From positions 1-6,036 of the forward strand of contig JALOTU010000158.1 in NCBI GenBank assembly GCA_025457725.1: a DNA stretch of 6,036 bases, read 5' to 3'. Positions 1 through 6,036 of the stretch are shown here, piece by piece. A program made the translations under genes and the position numbers. Origin of the DNA: Verrucomicrobiota bacterium. Lineage in GTDB: Bacteria > Verrucomicrobiota > Verrucomicrobiia > Limisphaerales > DSYF01. The notes beneath the pieces were generated by a model. It saw only the letters and a list, made by a program, of their open reading frames with translations. It had not been told where the DNA came from and did no database searches. Every line of letters starts with the position of its first letter. The stretch's first letter is position 1.

Positions 1-569
1 AAGGGATGCAGGCTCCAAAGCGAGAGCACGTTAAAGCGATTTTCCGCCATCATGTCGAGGAAGGCCTCCCAGAATCTGAGATCGCGGCAGGTGGCATCGT
101 GCTGCTCGATGGCCGGGCTGGTACGGTAGGCAGCCCACGGCAGGTTGAACTTGATGGCGCGGAACTCGAACTGCGCTTTGACCGTGCGTTCCTGGATCTT
201 GTTCCAGGACGTGCCCATGCGGATCTGCTCGGCCACATCCAGCACGCCATACATCGCGCCGCGTTCGTCGCCGCCGGCGATGCGCAAGCAGCCATCCTGC
301 CTGGCCAGGCTGAAGCCTTCCGGGCCTGGATTCATCGCCACGTCGGCCGAGGTCAGCACGACGATATCAGGCTGGGCAGAAGCACCAGCAGGTGGCAGTC
401 TTTTCGTCGTGTCTCCTCGCTGTTGGAGAGCGGATTGGAGCTTGCCGAGGGCGAAACGCAGCATGGGCGAATTGGGCGCAGCGACCTTGACTTCGGCAGC
501 TTGGAGCGCTGATGCGCAGGCCAACAACGGGACGGGCAGCAACATGAGACGGATGAGGTTGGATTTCAT
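1..569 (-). CDS. Gene D: N-terminal part of exported alpha-glucuronidase/GH20-like glycoside hydrolase (cut by window edge)
   Basis: The reading frame opens at an ATG at 569 and stays open to the window edge, giving 189 complete codons; the rest of the gene lies to the left. Residues 1-24 form a Sec signal peptide (MKSNLIRLM, then a Leu-rich core), with likely cleavage after ALQA. A cysteine at residue 18 (PLLAC) makes a lipoprotein site conceivable, but the box is poor. Residues 25-118 resemble the alpha/beta domain found before GH67 and GH20 barrels, ending in the marker GGDERGAMYGVLDVAEQ. The barrel begins near FRAIKFNLPW (about residue 136) and continues into FWEAFLDMMAENRFNVLSLW and LHPF. 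These match equivalent segments of genes B and C (RG[IM]KLNLPL, MTFW, ARHRYNV, HPF), but D is clearly divergent from both. It is GC-rich (about 60-70% in sampled lines). AGGA at 579-582, 9 nt upstream, supports the start, and the gene follows C by 19 bp. Family is inferred from architecture; substrate unknown. Confidence 0.88.
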   Translation of the reverse strand, partial: MKSNLIRLMLLPVPLLACASALQAAEVKVAAPNSPMLRFALGKLQSALQQRGDTTKRLPPAGASAQPDIVVLTSADVAMNPGPEGFSLARQDGCLRIAGGDERGAMYGVLDVAEQIRMGTSWNKIQERTVKAQFEFRAIKFNLPWAAYRTSPAIEQHDATCRDLRFWEAFLDMMAENRFNVLSLWSLHP

Positions 570-578
570 GGTTCTTGT

Positions 579-582
579 TCCT
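579..582 (-). promoter_or_regulatory. Shine-Dalgarno of gene D
   Basis: On the minus strand AGGA lies 9 nt before the ATG at 569, inside the 19-bp gap after the TAG of gene C. It fixes the start of gene D and implies that D is translated from the same transcript as C. Confidence 0.7.
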
Positions 583-588
583 GGGTGA

Positions 589-2790
589 CTACTTCCGAAT
601 GGTATTGCAGTCAGGGATTCCCACGCCTCCCAAGTCGGTATACTCCTTCAGAACCGCCGCGTCGGCAAACTTCCAGTCGGGAGCAATCGACAGGTTTCTA
701 AAGGAATCCCCATGGTATGTGTCGTCCATCGAGCGGCTGTAGGCCATCCACCAGCCGTATGCTTGGCCCATTTCCTCCCTCGCCTTGTCCCTTTCTCCGG
801 CCTTCTTATAGGTGGCGCCACGAATTTTGTGTGCATAATACGTGCTGAGATATGCCATCTGTTTGACATTGTTTAGGGCGACTTCCAGATCGGCATTCCC
901 GCCGCTTCGCAGGGGATTGATCAAAGACAGCGACTTTCTGGCGTCGGCTTCCATTTCGTCAGCGAGCTGATATGAGGATTTCTTGTCGTTACACTTTCCC
1001 GCCGCTGAATCGGCGATACTGCAAAGAGCCGACCCCTTGGCAACATCCTGACCTGCAAAACCACCCGTTGCGCCGCCAACGTCATCTATTGTTCTGAAGC
1101 CACTGCACCTGCCCGGATCGCTCCAGCAACCTTCGGGATACCAGTGAAAATCCAAACTCCAGTCCTTCATGACGAGTGCGGTGACCTTGGGCAGTGACCG
1201 CGAAGCCAGAGTCCACGCATCAAACAAGTCTCCCGCTGAAACCATGGGATACCGACGCGCCAACATACCCTTGAACACATCGTCACTCGTACCGGGATTG
1301 TAGGAGATCCGCCCCCACAACATCTCCATGTACCATCTCCGCTCGACTTCCAGCTGCCCATTCAGGGCTGGATTCCTAAAGAGACGGGCCCGGCTTGGAT
1401 TGTATCCGTCGATGCCGATATACATGCCAACCACGGTATCCTTGAGCGGGATACCGGCCATGAAATCGCGAACAAACTGGGGATCCCCCCAGCTCAAATA
1501 GAAGAAATCGTCATTGCGGAAGGTGAGCCACGTTTGCAGCCCAAGCTTGGCGCAGCTGTGAATATCCCCAGTCCATCTGGGGGTGGGGGTGGAATACATA
1601 TGCGCCATCGCATATTTCGCGGACATGTTGAAGGTGGCATTGGTGACGGCCTTGATCGGAGCGTAGATGGCGTCGCATGTCTCCGGGTCAGTTTTGACGC
1701 CGCGATGAATCAGGTTGAACCGTCTCGACGGATTCTCGCTCAAATAGTCTCTGACCGCCTTGCCCATGGCATTCCAGGTCCACTGCGTGTTCTCTTCCTT
1801 GTCGCTGCCCATTCCATCTCCCGACGTGATGCCGAATCCGTCGAGCTCCGGATAGGTCTCCAGAAGCGCCCGCATGCTCTTATACATGTAGTCTATCGTG
1901 GTGGGATTGCTCGGACTTTTCGTTAAGGCAGGATATTGAGTGCTCGCATAATCAACGTAGATGTTCCAGTTGAAGAAATAGAACTTCATGCCCCGGTCGT
2001 GGGCGTACGTCATCACGTCCCGCCAGAATGCGACGCGCTGCTCGTGATTGAGGTTTATTGTCGAGCCGTCATACTTCTGAATGTTCGGCAGGCAGGCGTT
2101 TGGATAATCGCGCACCCTTACAAGCGCCGGGAAGGGATGATGCACCCAGATGGACAATACATTGTAGCGGTGCCGCGCCTGCTGATCGATCAACGTCCTC
2201 CAAAAGGTCATATCCCAAACGTCCGCGATGGCCTCCCTGGCGGAATGGGAACTCCATCCGCCGACGTAGGTGGGGATGCGTTTATCAAGCGGGAGGTTCA
2301 GTTTCATGCCTCGATTCAACAAGAAGGGTGTCTCTTCACTGTCACAGCTACCGCTGAATCCGTTGCCAGAAATATTCTCGGCAATCTGCAATCCGCCATA
2401 CATCGTACCCACGGCATCACCGCCCAGCACCCAATAACTCAAATCAGGCTTGGTGGTGGTGCGGAGGGCGTAGGCTTGCTCGCCCAAACCAGCCGCGGAT
2501 TTGCCACCCTGGGCCGTAAGCATGGAAATGGTTGTCTTGTCTGTGACGACTGCGAGGACGATCTTCTTGCCGGGACCAGCTTCGGCCAGCGCGGCGAGGT
2601 CGTGGGTTTGAACCGTGTGCTCTTGCCTTTCCAAAGCGGCTTTGATATCGCCGGCGGCGAAGGCGATCTGCGGTATGGCCGGATCAAAGTGAAGCCGGAC
2701 GGTCTCCGCCGACGAAAGTGCGGAGAAACCGAGGAGCGCGAAGAGCATCGGGGCGAAAGTAGTGATTCGGGTGAAGGGCATGGTGTTCAT
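589..2790 (-). CDS. Gene C: exported GH67/GH20-like glycoside hydrolase homologue with altered putative active-site motifs
   Basis: A complete 733-residue protein. The signal peptide is residues 1-28, with likely cleavage at LSSA/ET. Residues 29-140 are the GH67/GH20-type N-terminal alpha/beta domain, ending in YWVLGGDAVGTMYGGLQIAE. The barrel-like domain runs from RGMKLNLPLD (160) through DMTFWRTLIDQQARHRYNV, FYFFNWNIY, LDGFGIT (316-322), WLTFRNDDFFY (421-431) and GMYIGIDGY (455-463). A helical C-terminal domain follows (about 600-700). Compared with gene B, several conspicuous residues differ: TEGEH in B is TSGDG here (322-326), HRWH is HRGV (362-365), and TFDMS is TFNMS (N388). Activity may therefore be changed or lost, though no catalytic residue is proven. 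It also has 11 extra residues between C555 and C590, carrying an additional Cys562. The start at 2790 is supported by GAGGA 9 nt upstream. It is B's closest relative in the window, and most of its length beyond the 5' end is lower in GC (near 50%) than D or A. Confidence 0.93.
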   Translation of the reverse strand: MNTMPFTRITTFAPMLFALLGFSALSSAETVRLHFDPAIPQIAFAAGDIKAALERQEHTVQTHDLAALAEAGPGKKIVLAVVTDKTTISMLTAQGGKSAAGLGEQAYALRTTTKPDLSYWVLGGDAVGTMYGGLQIAENISGNGFSGSCDSEETPFLLNRGMKLNLPLDKRIPTYVGGWSSHSAREAIADVWDMTFWRTLIDQQARHRYNVLSIWVHHPFPALVRVRDYPNACLPNIQKYDGSTINLNHEQRVAFWRDVMTYAHDRGMKFYFFNWNIYVDYASTQYPALTKSPSNPTTIDYMYKSMRALLETYPELDGFGITSGDGMGSDKEENTQWTWNAMGKAVRDYLSENPSRRFNLIHRGVKTDPETCDAIYAPIKAVTNATFNMSAKYAMAHMYSTPTPRWTGDIHSCAKLGLQTWLTFRNDDFFYLSWGDPQFVRDFMAGIPLKDTVVGMYIGIDGYNPSRARLFRNPALNGQLEVERRWYMEMLWGRISYNPGTSDDVFKGMLARRYPMVSAGDLFDAWTLASRSLPKVTALVMKDWSLDFHWYPEGCWSDPGRCSGFRTIDDVGGATGGFAGQDVAKGSALCSIADSAAGKCNDKKSSYQLADEMEADARKSLSLINPLRSGGNADLEVALNNVKQMAYLSTYYAHKIRGATYKKAGERDKAREEMGQAYGWWMAYSRSMDDTYHGDSFRNLSIAPDWKFADAAVLKEYTDLGGVGIPDCNTIRK

Positions 2791-2806
2791 GGCCGCAGGT
2801 CCTCAT
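2371..2806 (-). repeat. Direct repeat copy 2: leader plus 5' end of gene C
   Basis: This block covers the ATGAG leader and codons 1-140 of gene C. It aligns with 4584-5015, gapless within the coding part. By hand count the proteins differ at 32 of 140 positions (77% identity), and a 119-bp sample starting near 2411 is about 81% identical in DNA. In the leader, the two copies differ by 4 nt between ATGAG and the MNTMPFT start. It is a paralogous duplication rather than a mobile repeat. Confidence 0.8.
2800..2804 (-). promoter_or_regulatory. Shine-Dalgarno of gene C
   Basis: GAGGA on the minus strand lies 9 nt before the ATG at 2790, in the 38-bp gap between genes B and C. It supports this ATG over the internal Met4. 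A second ATG at 2804-2806 overlaps the motif but is out of frame with gene C. Confidence 0.72.
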
Positions 2807-2828
2807 GGTTGAAGTTGTTGTGGAGCTT

Positions 2829-5015
2829 TCATTCCCATGAAGGAGTCCCGGTGCCACCGAGATCGGTGTATTCCTTCAGCACCGACTTGTCATGTGCATG
2901 CCAGTCGGGAAGATCGTCACTGCGCTGCATTGTCATTCCAGTATACATGGTGTCCATCAGGTTCGAGTACTTCATCCACCAGCAGTAGGCTCTGCCCAGC
3001 GAATCTCTGGCCTTGTCCTTGTCTTTGGCCTTCAACCAGGTCGCCCCGCGGATTTTATAGGCGTAATAAATCGTCAGGTAGGACATGGCTTTGATGTTGT
3101 TGACCGTCACGCCCAACTCGGTATTGGACGCCGCGTTCATGGTTTTGACGAGAGCAAGCGCCGACGCGGCGTCCGCCTCGATTTCATCGGCCAGCCCATG
3201 GGAGCTCTTGCCGCCGTTGTTGCGATTGGCTGCGGAGTCGGCAATGCTGCAGAGCGTCGAGCCTTTGCCGGGGATGGCGTCCGCAAATTGGGTTGCCGTC
3301 ACGAAACCCTCGTCCGATTGGCACGCCTCAGGCCACCAATGAAAGTCGAGTTTCAGAGTCCCATGAACGAGCTCGGTCGCCTTGGGCAGGCCGCGTGAAG
3401 CCTTGCTCCAGGCCGCAAACAAATTCTCGGGGGAAACCTCGGGAAATCTGAGCGCCATGGAGTTCTTGAACACAGTGTCGGCGGTCGCCGGATTGTAGGC
3501 GAGGCGTCCCCATAACATGAACATATACCACTGCCGTTGGATTTCGAGGAGCCCCTGCGTAACGCTGTTCTTGCTGAAGAATGTCCGGGTGGGGGCGAAA
3601 CCGTCCGAACCCATGTAAAAACCCCTGAACCAATCGCCTTTGCCCGGGATACCGTTCAGGTAGGCGCGCACGAAAACCGGATCCCCCCAGTTATGGTAGT
3701 AAAAGTCGTCATTCCGAACCGTCAGCCAGGACTTGATGCCGTTTTCACGGAGAGCCTTCTGTTCCGATTCTCCCATCCAGCCCGGCACGGCGGTCGCGTA
3801 CATGTGGGCCTTGCTGTATTTGTAGGACATGTCGAACGTCACGTTGGGAAGCGTCATGAGTTCGGCGCAGTTCTTTTTGATCTCCGAAAAGTCAGCCATG
3901 TGCCAGCGATGGATGAACGTCAGTTTTCTTTCGGGATAACGCTTGGCGTAATCGGCCATCCCCAAACCGTAGGTCTTTCCCAGGAACTCGGAATTTTCGT
4001 CATCATTTTCCGACATGTGTTCACCCTCGGTGACGCCAAAGCCATCAAGATCCGGGTAGGTCTCAAGGAGGATCGTCATGCACTTGCGCATGTAGTTAAT
4101 GGTGGCCTTGCTTGTGGCCGCTTTCTTTCTATCGTCAGTAATCCCATATTTGCCGGTGGCGCCATCGGTCCAGATGTTCCAGTTGACCAGATAGAAATTG
4201 AAGCCCCGCGAATGCGCGTAGGCCATGACCTTGCGCCAGAAATCAATCTTCTCATCAATCGACATGGGCTTTGAGTAGCCGTCGTATCCGGTCACGTTTT
4301 GGATGGCGACATCGGGGTAATCCGCCATCTTGATCATCGATGTGAAAGGATGGTTGTTCCAGACGGAAACAACATTGTATCGATGCCGCGCCATTTCATC
4401 GAACCAGGTTGTCCAGAAGGTCATGTCCCACACATTGGGAATCGCCAGCTTGGCCGCAGTGCTTTTATTCGAGCTCGGGTAAGTGTAACTGTTATTGTCC
4501 AACGGCAGGTTGAGTTTGATGCCCCGTTTCAGAATTGCCGGAGACTCCTCGTTGTTATGGGCGCCCGTGAACTGGTTGAATTTGATGTTTTCGGCAAGCT
4601 GCAATCCGCCATACATCGCGCCGTTGGCATCGCCGCCCATCACCCAGTAACTCAAGTCAGGCGCGGTCGTGGTGCGCAGGGCATAGGCTTGCGCGCCCGA
4701 ACCCGCGGCGGGTTTGCCGCCTTGGGCTGAAAGCAGGGACGCGGCCGTTTTGTCTGTGGCGACTGCGAGGACGATCTTCTTGCCGGAACCTGCTCTTGCC
4801 AGCGCGGCGAGGTCGTAGGTGTGGACCGTGAGCTCCCGCTTTTCCAGCGCAGCCTTGATGTCGCCGGCGGCAAAGGCGATCTGCGGTGTGGCTGGATCAA
4901 AGTAAAGCCCGACGGTCTCCGCCGACGAACGTGCGGGGAGGCCGAGGAACACGAATAGCATCCAGGCGGAAGTGGCGATGCAAGTGAAGGGCATGGTGTT
5001 CATCGGTAGTCTCAT
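2829..5015 (-). CDS. Gene B: exported GH67/GH20-like glycoside hydrolase
   Basis: A complete 728-residue protein. The signal peptide ends near residue 32 (RSSA/ET). Residues 33-144 are the alpha/beta domain that precedes GH67/GH20 barrels, with marker YWVMGGDANGAMYGGLQLAE. The barrel-like domain starts at RGIKLNLPLD (164) and includes DMTFWTTWFDEMARHRYNV, HPF, FWRKVMAYAHSRG, FYLVNWNIW, LDGFGVTEGEHM (323-334), FIHRWH (367-372), TFDMSYKYS (393-401), WLTVRNDDFYY (430-440) and GFYMGSDGF (465-473). E330, E332 and D395 are candidate catalytic acids by position in the barrel; this is inference. A Cys pair (565, 589) is shared with A and C. The C-terminal part (about 605-695) is helical, with the tail VLKEYTDLGG shared only with C. 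Its ATG overlaps the TGA of gene A, and AAAGGA 8 nt upstream favours this start; Met5 aligns with Met1 of gene C and is the alternative. Reaction and substrate are unknown; export to periplasm or outside is likely. Confidence 0.94.
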   Translation of the reverse strand: MRLPMNTMPFTCIATSAWMLFVFLGLPARSSAETVGLYFDPATPQIAFAAGDIKAALEKRELTVHTYDLAALARAGSGKKIVLAVATDKTAASLLSAQGGKPAAGSGAQAYALRTTTAPDLSYWVMGGDANGAMYGGLQLAENIKFNQFTGAHNNEESPAILKRGIKLNLPLDNNSYTYPSSNKSTAAKLAIPNVWDMTFWTTWFDEMARHRYNVVSVWNNHPFTSMIKMADYPDVAIQNVTGYDGYSKPMSIDEKIDFWRKVMAYAHSRGFNFYLVNWNIWTDGATGKYGITDDRKKAATSKATINYMRKCMTILLETYPDLDGFGVTEGEHMSENDDENSEFLGKTYGLGMADYAKRYPERKLTFIHRWHMADFSEIKKNCAELMTLPNVTFDMSYKYSKAHMYATAVPGWMGESEQKALRENGIKSWLTVRNDDFYYHNWGDPVFVRAYLNGIPGKGDWFRGFYMGSDGFAPTRTFFSKNSVTQGLLEIQRQWYMFMLWGRLAYNPATADTVFKNSMALRFPEVSPENLFAAWSKASRGLPKATELVHGTLKLDFHWWPEACQSDEGFVTATQFADAIPGKGSTLCSIADSAANRNNGGKSSHGLADEIEADAASALALVKTMNAASNTELGVTVNNIKAMSYLTIYYAYKIRGATWLKAKDKDKARDSLGRAYCWWMKYSNLMDTMYTGMTMQRSDDLPDWHAHDKSVLKEYTDLGGTGTPSWE
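4584..5015 (-). repeat. Direct repeat copy 1: start region of gene B
   Basis: This is the counterpart of 2371-2806: the ATGAG start context, the signal peptide and the N-terminal domain of gene B (codons 1-144). High similarity to gene C stops close to the AEN[I] position; downstream the paralogues diverge strongly and GC drops. Confidence 0.8.
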
Positions 5016-6036
5016 TTGCGAAATCCTTTCTCAGAGCCGGAGCGTTTGCCGTCGTCTGCGAGGCTGCCCGGCTTCCAGTTGCGGGCGATCTCGATGTCGG
5101 CCGCGACTTTTTCCGTCAACTCCGTCACATTCACATAGCCCACGCGGTTGTAGAGGGCCGGAACATAATGGGCGTCACGAATGGCCGCATACCGCTTCCA
5201 GTGGGCCAGGGCCTCTTCGAGGTGGCGCAGTGCCGCCTCGTGCTCGAACTTGTCGCCGCTGGCGTCAAACAGGGCCAGCGCACAGGCTCCGCGGATCTTG
5301 GAGGCATAGTAGCGGCCCAGCCAGGCCAGGGCCTCGCAGTCGGCGATGGTTTTCCGGAGTTCGGAGTCCTCCTTGGCGGCTTCCCGGAGTGCTTCGAGTG
5401 AGGCCAGGGTTTCCGCCACTGCGCCGTCCAGGGCTGCGGCGATTTCGAGCGGTGTGGTCTCCGTCATCGGCTGGCGGCCGGTGAGGCGGATACGCCAGTC
5501 GCGAATGCACAACACCTCCGCGCCCGGCATGGAGATTCCTTCCATGAAATGGCGCACGGTATAGAAGCCCTTGCTCTTCGGATGGCTCAGGCAGGCCTCG
5601 GGATACCACTTGAGGTCGATGTCCCCCCAGAAGAAGCGCGTGGTCAGCGGCATGACCTGGGAAGCGCCTTGCAGAGCACGGAAGAGATGATACGACGAAG
5701 CCTTGGGATGGCGGGCCGCCAGCAACCGCTCGAAGCGGGAGTCCGGCAGCGAGGGATCGTAGGCCAGCCGCCCCCAGAGCATGAACGAATACCATTGCTT
5801 CTGCATCACCAAGGGACGCGGGCCGGGGTCGGGATGGCGCTCCAGGAAGTCCCGTCCCCAAACATAGCCGTCCGGCCCCATGTAAAAGCCGGTCAGTTTG
5901 TCAGCCGGGGGCATGTTCAGGATGTACTCGCGCGCGTAAGCGGGATCGCCGAAACGAAAGGTGTAGATGTCGTCATTCCGTACGGTCAGCCAGGTCTTCC
6001 TGCCGGGCGCGAGGTTCTCCAGCAGCGGCTGGATGA
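5012..6036 (-). CDS. Gene A: C-terminal part of GH67/GH20-like glycoside hydrolase (start outside window)
   Basis: The frame is open from the right window edge to the TGA at 5012-5014, giving 340 visible residues; the start lies beyond the window. A Met at 5914 is internal, because the 40 codons before it continue the family pattern: KTWLTVRNDDIYTFRFGDP aligns with WLTVRNDDFYYHNWGDP of gene B. Next come GFYMGPDGYVWGRDF (visible residues 49-63), QWYSFMLWGRLAYDP, WYPEAC and a second Cys at visible residue 176, then a helical region with YYASKIRGA as in B and C. The end of the TIM-barrel-like catalytic domain and the helical C-terminal domain are thus present. Its tail, rich in charged residues, lacks the EYTDLGG motif of B and C, so it is a more distant paralogue. 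It is GC-rich (about 60-70% in sampled lines). Export is expected by analogy, but the signal peptide is not visible. Substrate unknown. Confidence 0.9.
   Translation of the reverse strand, partial: IQPLLENLAPGRKTWLTVRNDDIYTFRFGDPAYAREYILNMPPADKLTGFYMGPDGYVWGRDFLERHPDPGPRPLVMQKQWYSFMLWGRLAYDPSLPDSRFERLLAARHPKASSYHLFRALQGASQVMPLTTRFFWGDIDLKWYPEACLSHPKSKGFYTVRHFMEGISMPGAEVLCIRDWRIRLTGRQPMTETTPLEIAAALDGAVAETLASLEALREAAKEDSELRKTIADCEALAWLGRYYASKIRGACALALFDASGDKFEHEAALRHLEEALAHWKRYAAIRDAHYVPALYNRVGYVNVTELTEKVAADIEIARNWKPGSLADDGKRSGSEKGFRK
5024..5029 (-). promoter_or_regulatory. Shine-Dalgarno of gene B, inside the end of gene A
   Basis: AAAGGA on the minus strand lies 8 nt before the ATG at 5015 and within the last codons of gene A. 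It decides for the start at 5015: the alternative ATG at 5003 would be 20 nt away and has only a weak GAG nearby. Together with the ATGA stop/start overlap this indicates translational coupling of A and B. Confidence 0.75.

Noticed and set aside
6..512. A 168-codon open frame on the plus strand at the left edge
   Set aside because: The minus strand here encodes gene D, with a signal peptide, Shine-Dalgarno and family motifs; the plus-strand frame is its shadow.
510..520. Lipoprotein signal at Cys18 of gene D
   Set aside because: The residues before the Cys (L-L-A) fit the lipobox poorly, and ALQA/AE further on is a good signal peptidase I site, so lipidation is not called.
570..588. Possible terminator or promoter between genes C and D
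   Set aside because: Only 19 bp, with no inverted repeat or T-run; it holds just the Shine-Dalgarno of D.
2791..2828. Possible terminator or promoter between genes B and C
   Set aside because: No convincing hairpin or promoter boxes in 38 bp; read-through from B into C is the simpler reading.
1936..2988. A 350-codon open frame on the plus strand, spanning the C/B junction
   Set aside because: It is antisense to two clearly homologous genes and crosses their intergenic gap. Its translation shows no recognisable domain, and long antisense frames are common opposite GC-rich genes.
3537..4274. A 245-codon open frame on the plus strand within gene B
   Set aside because: It lies wholly opposite the catalytic region of B, where the minus-strand frame carries motifs shared among the paralogues. 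No independent coding evidence.
5012..5914. Treating the ATG at 5914 as the start of a short 300-residue gene A
   Set aside because: The frame stays open to the window edge, and the 40 codons before this ATG encode the conserved TWLTVRNDD and FGDP segments, so the Met is internal.

Overview
The window is fully coding on the minus strand. It holds a head-to-tail array of four related genes, read from right to left. They are called A to D here in order of transcription: A (5012-6036, C-terminal part only), B (2829-5015, complete), C (589-2790, complete) and D (1-569, N-terminal part only). I see no RNA gene, mobile element, CRISPR array, transporter or regulator, and no gene-free stretch longer than 38 bp.

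All four look like one family of exported glycoside-hydrolase-like proteins of about 730 residues. The parts are a Sec signal peptide, a small alpha/beta N-terminal domain of the kind that precedes GH20 and GH67 (alpha-glucuronidase) catalytic domains, a TIM-barrel-like central domain, and a helical C-terminal domain. I recognise the architecture, not a characterised enzyme, so the substrate is unknown; a plant or algal polysaccharide or its oligosaccharides is a guess. Tandem paralogues of this kind suggest a polysaccharide-degrading bacterium, perhaps of the Verrucomicrobiota/Lentisphaerota/Planctomycetota group or Bacteroidota. That placement is weak, because there is no phylogenetic marker here.

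The genes are packed as an operon: A and B overlap by ATGA, B and C are 38 bp apart, and C and D are 19 bp apart. Each internal start has a good Shine-Dalgarno sequence. No promoter or terminator is visible, so both ends of the transcript lie outside the window.

The notable points concern the inner pair, B and C. They share a first ~140 residues that is about 77% identical without gaps and GC-rich like A and D. Past that point identity falls, to about 40% over one central 60-residue stretch, and GC drops to about 50%. C also carries substitutions at several acidic and histidine positions that are prominent in B, and a cysteine-bearing insertion. Together this suggests duplication followed by mosaic recombination and functional divergence, possibly including a member with altered or lost catalysis.
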